In this document: one piece after another, positions 16,572 through 24,609 of the stretch
Layout of the letters: each line of letters begins with the position of its first letter
Numbering within the stretch: the first letter of the stretch is position 1
Assembly: GCA_039105265.1 (NCBI GenBank)
Contig: JAPFFF010000263.1
Coordinates: forward strand, 1 to 28,554
Origin: Tritrichomonas musculus
Lineage: Eukaryota > Parabasalia > Tritrichomonadida > Tritrichomonadidae
Reading direction: 5' to 3'
Length of the DNA stretch: 28,554 bases
Notes under the pieces: model-generated
The model's input: the letters and a program-made list of their open reading frames with translations, nothing else
What the model was told of the DNA's origin: nothing
Database searches by the model: none
Made by a program: the position numbers and the translations under genes

Positions 16572-19500
16572 ATGATTGAAGAGATTGTTCAAAAGATAGA
16601 TCAAATTATTCAAATATCTGGTTCAGTTTATGTATACACCGAAAGTTGTAGCTGCATCGTGAAAGTACTCACAGAAGTTCGCAGCAAAATTATCAATTTT
16701 ACTGATAATTCTAATGAAAATGAACTAGCACTTCTTCTCTCAAATTTAAACAAACTTTTTAGTTGCATTGATACCTTTACTCCTATCAAATGGTCACAAA
16801 ATACTCTTCAAGTTCCTATCATTAAACCTATATCTGATTTAAAAGGCTTAATGGAATCTATCACTGAAAATCTACAAAAATTAAAAATACCAATGAGCAA
16901 TAAATATGAAATTTCAACAGAATGCATTGCTAATGACCTTAAAAGTATATATGGAATATTTGCGGATCCTGCGCGTCAAAATGACCAAAAAGTCACAGAG
17001 AAGCTTAAAGAAATAGAGCAGCAACTCGATGAAATGAATCATCCTTTGATTAATACATCACAACGAAATTCATCTAAAAGAAAGAATAGCTCTAGAGGCC
17101 AACATCAACAAAATGCAAATGAAAGCAAGTCAAGTCAAGATACTTCAGAAGATGCTTTGTATGAATGTTCTCCTAATGCAAATGAACCTCAAGAAGAAGA
17201 AGAGTTTTCTGATTTCAACAATGTACAAAAATACAAGCTCAAAAAAACAGATTATACTCAAGAACCGAAAGCCCTTTACATGAATGATCGCTATATTATT
17301 TATAAAGGTCAAATGAATTCTACCAAAGAGGATGTTACAATAATGGAGCTTAACGAGGAGAACACAACAGAAGAGAAATTTAAACGCTTTGTTAATGTTC
17401 TTACTGCTGTTCAACACCCAAACTTAGAATCATTTGTTGGATATGTTGAATCCCCCAAACCATTTGTGGTTATTACTCGTAGAAATGGAGAAAAATTATC
17501 TTACGTTCTCCAGCAAGCTAAGGAACGTATGACTAAGAAGCAGAAAAGTGCTGATTCTCAAGATTCAACAGAAGAAGAGCACATTGAGTTAAAAGAAGGT
17601 TATAGAACCATCATTGCCTTCAAAGTTGCAACAGCAATGGCTTACCTTCATTCACTCAACATTATTCATCGTGACCTTTACAGTTCTAATATAATGATTG
17701 ACCAAACATTCAATCCACGCATTACAAATTTTGCAAACTCGCGCTATCTTCCTGAAGATTTGTCACTTTTATCATACAGGCCTAATTCAACTGGCAATTT
17801 CAAAGCGCCTGAATTATTTAGTACTGATGTATATAACAAATCGGCCGACGTTTTTACTTTTGGTGGCCTTCTCTATGATTTATTGACGGGTAGTCCTCCT
17901 TTTTCAAAATTAAAAGCCAAAAAAATCGAAGAAAAGATATTGGCAAATGAAAGACCTGCTTTACCGCCTGAAACCTCAGATAATTTGAAGAAACTCATTA
18001 CAAGTTGTTGGGCCCAAGATCCAAAAGATCGACCTTCTTTTTCGAATATTGTTGATGATATGCTTACGAATGAAATATCTTTTCCAAATGATGACAATAC
18101 TGAAATAACAAAACAATTTTATGCATCTAAAAAAATCAAAAACAACGATTTAAACGCTTGCATTCAGCTTTTTAGATCTATTGAGCATTCTATCAGCAAC
18201 TGCTATGCATATATGTGCGAATCAATTCGAATTCGTTCTTTACTATATAGCTATAAGTTCCTTCTTCAAACTTCAAGCTATGCTACACAAGATATAATAG
18301 AAGATTATGATATCCTTACACAATTGAGCAATCTTCGTCACTCTCTCGAAAATCTTTTAAAGACATTAAACCAAATGGATGCTGACAAATGGAAAGAAAT
18401 TGCTCTTTATTTCTCTGTTACTGAAATCCCAAACGATCTTCGACGTTATATGGAAGAAATATACATTGAAATGACGCAACTTGGTTTTAATGTCACACAA
18501 TATGAATTTTACAATGCCGACCTTGCCCGTGATTTCCGAGTTGCATATTCATATTTTAGTAAATTCGAAGAAGATGAAAATAACAGAGAAAAGGCAAATG
18601 TAAGAATGGAAGAAATTCATAAATTCCTTGAAGAACGAGATCTCGACGTCAACATTACCCAGGACGAGATTGACGAAAAATTCAAAAACTTATTTAGCCA
18701 ATTCACCAATTATCAATTAAATAGAAGTGATTTCAAACTTAGCAAAACACTTGGAAATGGCGTTTCTGCAACTGTCAAAAAAGCAGTACAAATATCAACC
18801 AAAAAGCAAGTCGCTATTAAAGAATTTAAACGCGATTATATGGAAGATGAAGATGCAGTCTTGCTATTGAGACGCGAAATAGCTTTTTTGGTCAGTCTTC
18901 GCCATGATTATATTGTATCATTTATAGGATTCAATAACGATCCTGGTCAAAATTTGTGGGTTGTATCCGAATTTGTTAAAAATGGTGAATTAGCAAATGC
19001 TATCAAGCATAAAAAGCTCAGCCAGTATCAGAAGACAAAAATTGCTTTCGAGATTGCCGAAGGAATGGAATACTTACACATGAAGAACGTCATTCATCGT
19101 GATTTAAAGCCAGGAAATATCCTTTTAGATAGAGATACACCAAAAATAACTGATTTTGGTTATTCGAGGATGAATTTGTCTCTCACAATGACAAATAAAA
19201 TCGGTACAGCTAAATATATGGCACCAGAAGTCATTAAAGGCGACACTTATGACTTCAAAGCTGATGTATTCTCATATTCGATGATTTTATGGGAACTGTA
19301 TACGAATGGAACCGTATCCCCCTTTCCTGATGCAAAAGATAATTCTTCAATAATGGAAGCAATTGTAAACAAAACTCCTTTGCCATTTTGTTTGCCCATT
19401 TCCGATCATTTAAAGGATCTCATTCAAAGATGCAGAAGCTATGAACCTCAAGACAGACCATCTTTCACTGAAATCATTGAATTCATGTTAGATAACTCGG

Positions 19501-19643
19501 TTGTTTTCAACGGATGCAGTCCGAGAGAACGTGAAGAGTTCTATGAAATGAAAATGAATAAGAGAGAAGATTTGATCAAATCTTTACCATCTCCAGCAAA
19601 TTCAACAAATTTATCCTTAAGTACAATCCTTACTTTTTCATAG
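16572..19643 (+). CDS. Tandem pseudokinase-kinase protein of the TKL type with duplicated helical domains
   Basis: 1023 aa in the order helical domain (1-170), low-complexity Ser/Glu linker (about 165-225), degenerate kinase (about 233-500), second helical domain (about 525-715), active-looking kinase (about 724-995). In the first kinase the VAIK lysine is Met (M258, VTIM), the HRD loop is kept (D368, HRDLYSSN) but DFG is NFA (N386), so ATP/Mg chemistry is unlikely. The second has every key residue: glycine loop LGNGVSATVKK, K750 (VAIK), E769, D844 (HRDLKPGN), D861 (DFG), APE at 884-886 and a RPSF C-terminal motif. By analogy with other pseudokinase-kinase proteins the first may regulate the second. 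No membrane span or signal peptide is seen, so it is probably cytosolic. The two helical domains resemble each other, so the module appears duplicated. Substrate unknown. Confidence 0.95.
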   Translation: MIEEIVQKIDQIIQISGSVYVYTESCSCIVKVLTEVRSKIINFTDNSNENELALLLSNLNKLFSCIDTFTPIKWSQNTLQVPIIKPISDLKGLMESITENLQKLKIPMSNKYEISTECIANDLKSIYGIFADPARQNDQKVTEKLKEIEQQLDEMNHPLINTSQRNSSKRKNSSRGQHQQNANESKSSQDTSEDALYECSPNANEPQEEEEFSDFNNVQKYKLKKTDYTQEPKALYMNDRYIIYKGQMNSTKEDVTIMELNEENTTEEKFKRFVNVLTAVQHPNLESFVGYVESPKPFVVITRRNGEKLSYVLQQAKERMTKKQKSADSQDSTEEEHIELKEGYRTIIAFKVATAMAYLHSLNIIHRDLYSSNIMIDQTFNPRITNFANSRYLPEDLSLLSYRPNSTGNFKAPELFSTDVYNKSADVFTFGGLLYDLLTGSPPFSKLKAKKIEEKILANERPALPPETSDNLKKLITSCWAQDPKDRPSFSNIVDDMLTNEISFPNDDNTEITKQFYASKKIKNNDLNACIQLFRSIEHSISNCYAYMCESIRIRSLLYSYKFLLQTSSYATQDIIEDYDILTQLSNLRHSLENLLKTLNQMDADKWKEIALYFSVTEIPNDLRRYMEEIYIEMTQLGFNVTQYEFYNADLARDFRVAYSYFSKFEEDENNREKANVRMEEIHKFLEERDLDVNITQDEIDEKFKNLFSQFTNYQLNRSDFKLSKTLGNGVSATVKKAVQISTKKQVAIKEFKRDYMEDEDAVLLLRREIAFLVSLRHDYIVSFIGFNNDPGQNLWVVSEFVKNGELANAIKHKKLSQYQKTKIAFEIAEGMEYLHMKNVIHRDLKPGNILLDRDTPKITDFGYSRMNLSLTMTNKIGTAKYMAPEVIKGDTYDFKADVFSYSMILWELYTNGTVSPFPDAKDNSSIMEAIVNKTPLPFCLPISDHLKDLIQRCRSYEPQDRPSFTEIIEFMLDNSVVFNGCSPREREEFYEMKMNKREDLIKSLPSPANSTNLSLSTILTFS

Positions 19644-19814
19644 AGAGAAAAAAAATATTTTTTTTGTTATTCTTATGCATTAATAAATAATTTAACTTAT
19701 TTATTTAGTTAATTAATTTATTATATATTTTTCAATAAATTGATATCTGTTCAAGTTGAATATTAGCAGATAATCTGATTTTAATCAATCTATTTTACAA
19801 TACACCAAAATTTT

Positions 19815-19852
19815 TCATTCTAAAATAGCATAGAAAAAATTGAAAAATCATT
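19815..19852 (+). promoter_or_regulatory. Two Initiator-like TCATT motifs upstream of the subtilisin gene
   Basis: TCATT occurs at 19815-19819 and 19848-19852. The A of the second (19850) is 39 nt before the chosen ATG at 19889, similar to the spacing at the kinase gene. Confidence 0.3.
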
Positions 19853-19888
19853 CAAATTTTGAGGTTTTTACCAAAAAAAATCACAGAA

Positions 19889-22800
19889 ATGACTTTTTTT
19901 CCTCCTGCGACACGAATATCTTTTATTCAGCCTTCAAATGGAATAAATCTATTATCAAATAGTCCAGGATGGTATTTAGTTCAGTTAATTACTGCAATTT
20001 CAATGAGTAGATTAAAAGAAATTCAAAATCTTTCAAACCTTACCTTTACAACCCGATTTCAAGTATATCCAGGATGTTATTCATTTTATCTAACAGAAAA
20101 TCAACTTATTATATTACAACAGTATAACGAATTATTGATTAATCCATACCATAACAATGAATATCAATTAAGCAAAGAAACACTCTTAAGTGATGAAACA
20201 AAAAGATGTAAAGTTAAAGCTATTCCCAAATGGAAGCCAAATAATCCAACATATAAATTTTCAGCATACTCAGAAGATATTTTTATCGTTAATACTACTT
20301 GTTCTTCACTTCTTCCAGATCCGCGTATAGAAAAATTAGTTCCATATTCAGGTAGAAAACTTCGAAATCGCTATAATACTGGATTTATTCAATCAGGTTC
20401 CCAAGAAGGTGTTCTTGAAAACGGATCACTTGTTTCACCTCATCCAATTTTTAATATAGGCATTCGCGGTGAACAGCAAATCATCTCAATAATTGACACA
20501 GGTGTAGATTATGATCATCCGTTTTTTAAAGATCCAAATGTAAAAATTTTAATTAATGAAACGATGGAAAACCATAGAAAGATTAAGAAATACTATAATT
20601 TTGCTGTAGAAAATGATGGCCCTAATGGTCATGGAACACATTGTGCTGGAATCATAAATGGCGAATCATACATTAAAGATTCAGGATTAATATTATACAG
20701 TGGAATGGCACCAAAATCACGTCTAGTTGTTGGTGATGTTGGAAGAGGTGGTCGTGACTTAGATGGAGAATTTGATCAATTTGAATTATTCAATCTTTTC
20801 CATGAAGATGGCGTTTCTATTGCCTCAAATTCATGGGGATTTGATGCCAATGAAGATACTCGCATGGATACCATCATGTATGATTACATCAGCTATTTAC
20901 ATCCAGAAATGCTACTTGTTTTCGCTGCAGGAAACGAAGCAAGGTCTCCACCATATTTCTACACAATAAACAGTCCCGGCGATTCCAAAAATATTTTAAG
21001 TGTTGGAGGATTAACATCAACTAGACTCAGAAGCATCGAAGATACCTCGCAATGGAAGCTAGAAATAAACGGGCACCGTTATACACTTAGTTTTTCGCGA
21101 GGTGCCAATCCTATCCAGACGACCAGAGGCACTCCAATGAAGAAATATATAAATTTGACCATAATTGGCCTTGACGATCAATCCGATATTCAGCAATATG
21201 GCAACAAAATAGTTTTCCTTGATGATTCGAATGATAACAACTTATTCTGTGACACTTTTAGTTCAAAAAGTGGCAAAGCCCAACCAGAAGCGGTTATTCA
21301 CATCACCGGCAATTACAAAACGTGCAACAACGACAAATTCAATTTTCCAATCTTTCTTCTCAATGACTATTCCGACGACCTCTCCAAGGAGCCCTCAAAA
21401 GACCCCAAAAATTCAATTAAAGGCCAAATCAATTTCGCCTCAACCGCTTCCATATATGAATATGAGCGGGAGCAGGGCGGCGACCAAATCCGCCTCGCTG
21501 ACTACTCAAGTAAGGGTCCCTCACCCCTGGGCCTCTGCAAGCCCGACGTTGTAGTCCCGGGCACTGCCACTTCGTCTTGTGCCAAAAACGGTCAGCTTTC
21601 GGTGAAGTCAGGCACGTCGATGGCCACGCCAGCAGCTGCTGGAACGTGTGCTTTGATTCGGCAGTTTTTCACCGACGGTTACTACCCAAATAGAGAGAAA
21701 AGTGAAGTGAAGTCATTTGTGCCGATGTCGTATCTGCTTCGCGCTGTCTTGATCAACTCGGCCTCTCCGTTTGGCAACGACAACTACGGGCCAAACATCG
21801 AGACCGGCTTCGGCGCGCCGAATATTTCGTCGTCCCTTTTGGAGCCCCTCAGAATTGTGAAGAACCAGTCAATTCTCGCGAACGCGAAGCACAGGTACGA
21901 AGTGACCCTGAACGATAACAACGCTTCACTCAGGGTGACAATGGGGTACATTGATCCCCCTCTGGCGCTATCGTCAACTGTTCCGCTTTTCGCAGACCTC
22001 GACCTTCTCGTCGTCTCTCCATCTGGCAGAGTCTACACTGGAAATGAGAGGCCAAATAATCAAACAGAGATGGCGAATACAATTGAACGAGTAATTGTAA
22101 AGAAGGAGCAAGTGGAGATCGGAAAGTACATAATTCTCGTCATGTCGAACAACTTCTCCGACCCTGACTTGGACACAATCAATTACTCACTCGTAATAAA
22201 CGGCCCCTTCGACCATTTTGACTTTCAAACTAATCCAGAGGTGCCGGTGCTGACACTCGACAACAACGAGTGCGAGTTCCAGTGCAAGAACGACGGAAAG
22301 TGCGGAATGGACGGCATTTGCATATGCGACAGCGACCACGCGGGCTTCGACTGCTCAATTGAATTCAAAACGATCAGTTTTGTAAACATTAACATGATTC
22401 AGATGATACCCGTCGAGAACCAGTACTTCAAGGTGCCCATCGGAAAGATCAGCACGAGAATGAACATCAGCGTGTCTGTTACGTTGCAACCAAGAGACAG
22501 GCATTCCTCTTTGCTGCTCTTCATGTCAGACATGAAGTTCTCGTCTATCTCGGACATGAACGTGATGCCGTCAATGATAAAAGGCGGTAAAACTGAGACA
22601 TTCAATTTGACAGTCTCTCCTTCTGAAAAAGACGTTTCTGACTTCTCTCTATACTTGGCACTCAAAATCGTGTCTTGCCAAATCACCAACATAACAATCA
22701 CATTCAACCTCGTTGACTTCCCTGAGTCTGACTCAGAAACGCCAATCGAATCACAAGGACAGCCACTGTTGCCTTCTGAAAATCCAATCGATTCTGAAAA

Positions 22801-23341
22801 TTCAATCGAATCACAGGAACTGCCACTGCTACCTTCTGAAAATCCAATCGATTCTGAAAATTCAATCGAATCACAGGAACTGCCACTGCTACCTTCTGAA
22901 AATCCAATCGATTCTGAAAAATCAAATGACTCTGAATATTTAATTGGCTCTGAAAATTCGATTGATTCTGAAAATTCAATTGATTCTGAATTTTCTATGC
23001 CTTCTGAAAATTCTGAGTCCTCTCAATTTTATGTGCCTTCTCAATCGTCAGTGATATCGAGCGCTGTTTATTTCACCTCTTCAGCGTTTGATGCCGTGTC
23101 GTCTGCTTACTCATCTGAAAACGACGCTAACGCAGGCTCTAGGTCGGTTGGTGACAGAGTTGATGGATTTTCAAAGATTTCGCTTCTGCTGTCGTGCGTG
23201 ATGATTGCTCTGTGCGTCGTTCTTATTGCTCTCTTGCTGGCGCTCATCGTACAGGCTAAAAGAAGAAGCAGAGTTGACCAGTTTTATGCAAGAGGAGAAG
23301 AACCAAGGCTTACAATAGTGGAAAGAGATGCTGATATATAA
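19889..23341 (+). CDS. Subtilisin-like serine protease (S8) with EGF-like module, Ser-rich stalk and C-terminal membrane anchor
   Basis: 1150 aa from the first ATG in frame (19889). The S8 triad is complete: D203 (IIDTGVDYDHPFF), H248 (NGHGTHCAG), S577 (SGTSMATPAAAG), with N349 of the oxyanion hole (AAGNEA). The 228 residues between N349 and S577 hold a large insertion, as in cell-surface subtilisins with a PA-like domain. After a beta-rich region come an EGF-like Cys cluster (795-822), a stalk of Ser/Glu/Pro repeats (about 950-1050), one membrane span (about 1098-1121, LLLSCVMIALCVVLIALLLA) and a basic cytoplasmic tail, giving a type I surface protease. No clear N-terminal signal peptide is visible, which leaves the start uncertain. 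Base composition jumps from A+T-rich in the first third to G+C-rich from about 21050 on. Trichomonad subtilisins are surface or secreted enzymes; the substrate is unknown. Stop is TAAA. Confidence 0.95.
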   Translation: MTFFPPATRISFIQPSNGINLLSNSPGWYLVQLITAISMSRLKEIQNLSNLTFTTRFQVYPGCYSFYLTENQLIILQQYNELLINPYHNNEYQLSKETLLSDETKRCKVKAIPKWKPNNPTYKFSAYSEDIFIVNTTCSSLLPDPRIEKLVPYSGRKLRNRYNTGFIQSGSQEGVLENGSLVSPHPIFNIGIRGEQQIISIIDTGVDYDHPFFKDPNVKILINETMENHRKIKKYYNFAVENDGPNGHGTHCAGIINGESYIKDSGLILYSGMAPKSRLVVGDVGRGGRDLDGEFDQFELFNLFHEDGVSIASNSWGFDANEDTRMDTIMYDYISYLHPEMLLVFAAGNEARSPPYFYTINSPGDSKNILSVGGLTSTRLRSIEDTSQWKLEINGHRYTLSFSRGANPIQTTRGTPMKKYINLTIIGLDDQSDIQQYGNKIVFLDDSNDNNLFCDTFSSKSGKAQPEAVIHITGNYKTCNNDKFNFPIFLLNDYSDDLSKEPSKDPKNSIKGQINFASTASIYEYEREQGGDQIRLADYSSKGPSPLGLCKPDVVVPGTATSSCAKNGQLSVKSGTSMATPAAAGTCALIRQFFTDGYYPNREKSEVKSFVPMSYLLRAVLINSASPFGNDNYGPNIETGFGAPNISSSLLEPLRIVKNQSILANAKHRYEVTLNDNNASLRVTMGYIDPPLALSSTVPLFADLDLLVVSPSGRVYTGNERPNNQTEMANTIERVIVKKEQVEIGKYIILVMSNNFSDPDLDTINYSLVINGPFDHFDFQTNPEVPVLTLDNNECEFQCKNDGKCGMDGICICDSDHAGFDCSIEFKTISFVNINMIQMIPVENQYFKVPIGKISTRMNISVSVTLQPRDRHSSLLLFMSDMKFSSISDMNVMPSMIKGGKTETFNLTVSPSEKDVSDFSLYLALKIVSCQITNITITFNLVDFPESDSETPIESQGQPLLPSENPIDSENSIESQELPLLPSENPIDSENSIESQELPLLPSENPIDSEKSNDSEYLIGSENSIDSENSIDSEFSMPSENSESSQFYVPSQSSVISSAVYFTSSAFDAVSSAYSSENDANAGSRSVGDRVDGFSKISLLLSCVMIALCVVLIALLLALIVQAKRRSRVDQFYARGEEPRLTIVERDADI
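22741..22920 (+). repeat. Three 60-bp tandem repeats in the subtilisin stalk
   Basis: 22801-22860 and 22861-22920 are identical apart from nothing visible; 22741-22800 differs at a few bases. Each unit codes 20 residues centred on SQELPLLPSENPIDSEN. Shorter SENSID units follow to about 23000. Such in-frame repeats change length by slippage or unequal exchange and would set the length of the stalk between the protease and the membrane. Confidence 0.9.
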
Positions 23342-23533
23342 ATTTACTATTTTTTTTAAAAAAATAAAATATAATTATATAATTTTTTATATCATTCATA
23401 AGAAGACAGATGCGAATAAAAAATTAGGTATATATATATTATTTTCAAAAATAATCATATAAAATCATTGATAAAAATATTTTTTGTATGAATATTATTT
23501 AGTTTATATTGCTATAAATTTTTAAATCAACAA

Positions 23534-23604
23534 TCTCTTGTAGTGTAGTGGTTATCACATGGGACTCTGAATCCCGGAATGGAGGTTCGATTCCTCCCGA
23601 GAGA
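23534..23604 (+). tRNA. tRNA-Gln (anticodon CTG)
   Basis: 71 bases fold into a full cloverleaf: acceptor TCTCTTG/CGAGAGA (one G-T pair), D arm GTG...CAC with GG in the loop, anticodon stem TGGGA/TCCCG with loop CTCTGAA (anticodon CTG, reading CAG), variable loop GAAT, and T stem GGAGG/CCTCC with loop TTCGATT. There is no intron and no encoded CCA. The internal A box (around TAGTGTAGTGGTT) and B box (GGTTCGATTCC) are intact, and eight Ts follow at 23608-23615. The first pair is T1-A72, unusual outside glutamine tRNAs. It lies between the subtilisin and ART-fold genes in the same orientation. Confidence 0.95.
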
Positions 23605-23607
23605 AGA

Positions 23608-23615
23608 TTTTTTTT
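23608..23615 (+). terminator. RNA polymerase III terminator after tRNA-Gln
   Basis: A run of eight T on the coding strand, three bases after the 3' end of the mature tRNA sequence, the usual Pol III stop. Confidence 0.8.
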
Positions 23616-23638
23616 ATTTTTTGGGAATTGTATGTTAG

Positions 23639-23643
23639 TCATA
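23639..23643 (+). promoter_or_regulatory. Initiator-like motif TCATA upstream of the ART-fold gene
   Basis: TCATA fits TCA(+1)Y(T/A), with its A (23641) 32 nt before the ATG at 23673. It lies just downstream of the Pol III terminator of the tRNA, so two promoters for different polymerases are packed within about 110 bp. Confidence 0.3.
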
Positions 23644-23672
23644 ATATTTACAAAGAATAAATTTTAAGTAAA

Positions 23673-24419
23673 ATGAGTTCAAGTGGAAGGAAGGAAAATC
23701 CTTCAAGGCGATTAATGGTTCACCAAACAGATCCAAATGCAGCAGCGTCGATTTTGCAATCAAAACAAATGCGTTCTGGCTCAGGTGGAGCGTTAGGAGC
23801 TGGAATTTATTTTTGTAAAACAATGGATGGAACCGATTCGCGAGCACTTCATCACGGAACATATATTATGGCAGAAGTTTATCTTGGGAAAACTCAAAAG
23901 GATTTAAATTTAGATAATCGTCCAGATAATGTTGGATCAACAGTTTCAGGGGACAGATTACCAATGTATGTTGTCAATCAATCGGATAGAGTTTTAAATA
24001 TACGCTATTTATATGGTACTCTTCCTCCAGGAGTTGATGTAAATAACGTTGAACTGAGAGACAGAATGCCATTAATATATGCGGCTCCACCTCAAGATGC
24101 AGCAAATATTATTCGTTATCAAAAAATACCAGAAGAAGATCGCCGTGAAATAGCAGGAAAAGGTCATTATTTATGGTTAAATGTTAATGATGCAAAACAA
24201 AATGCCCCCAAAGCAGGATCCACAACATTTATTGCAGCAGATGTTTATTTTGTTGATTGTTTTGACAATCAGAATCGTATGCCAGGGTATCATGAATCCA
24301 AAAATTATAAATCTTTCCGAGGAAACTACAAAGGGACACGTTATTTTATGGTTAAAAGCAATAGGAACATTGCACGTATACATTATATTGGTGGAGATCG
24401 TCCTCCACCACCTCAATAA
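23673..24419 (+). CDS. Tandem PARP-like (ADP-ribosyltransferase-fold) protein
   Basis: 248 aa, no signal peptide or membrane span. The first unit (about 12-118) matches the small PARP-like family: RLMVHQT (H17), then a Gly-rich GGALGAGIYFCKT (Y46), then a TYIMAEVYLGK strand, then MYVVNQSDRVLNIRYLYG, which corresponds to the PARP 'E-Y-(V/I)-V ... P-E-Y-L' strand but has Met (M98) at the catalytic Glu position. The second unit (about 132-243) repeats the layout: MPLIYAAPPQDAANII (no His), GKGHYLW (Y166 kept), TTFIAADVYFVD, YFMVKSNRNIARIHYIGG. Units of this type bind NAD and transfer single ADP-ribose, or have become binding modules. The first unit could be a mono-transferase (H-Y-without-Glu, as in several PARPs), while the second looks inactive. 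The target is unknown. The tRNA ends 68 bp upstream. Confidence 0.75.
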   Translation: MSSSGRKENPSRRLMVHQTDPNAAASILQSKQMRSGSGGALGAGIYFCKTMDGTDSRALHHGTYIMAEVYLGKTQKDLNLDNRPDNVGSTVSGDRLPMYVVNQSDRVLNIRYLYGTLPPGVDVNNVELRDRMPLIYAAPPQDAANIIRYQKIPEEDRREIAGKGHYLWLNVNDAKQNAPKAGSTTFIAADVYFVDCFDNQNRMPGYHESKNYKSFRGNYKGTRYFMVKSNRNIARIHYIGGDRPPPPQ

Positions 24420-24609
24420 TTATATATATTTGATTTTTTAAAAAATATTATCCTCATTATTATAATCATATACGTATATATGTCATATCTAATCACAGCA
24501 ATGATATTTAAAAATTTTAAAAGCTAATTCAAACGATTCTTTTAATAAACAAAAATTGTGCTTTCAAAAAGTTGTCTCACAAAAATGTCACTTTTTCGAT
24601 TTCAATAGT

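Noticed and set aside
22704-22979. Antisense and alternate-frame ORFs across the subtilisin stalk repeats
   Set aside because: Both result from in-phase 60-bp repeats within a clearly coding gene.
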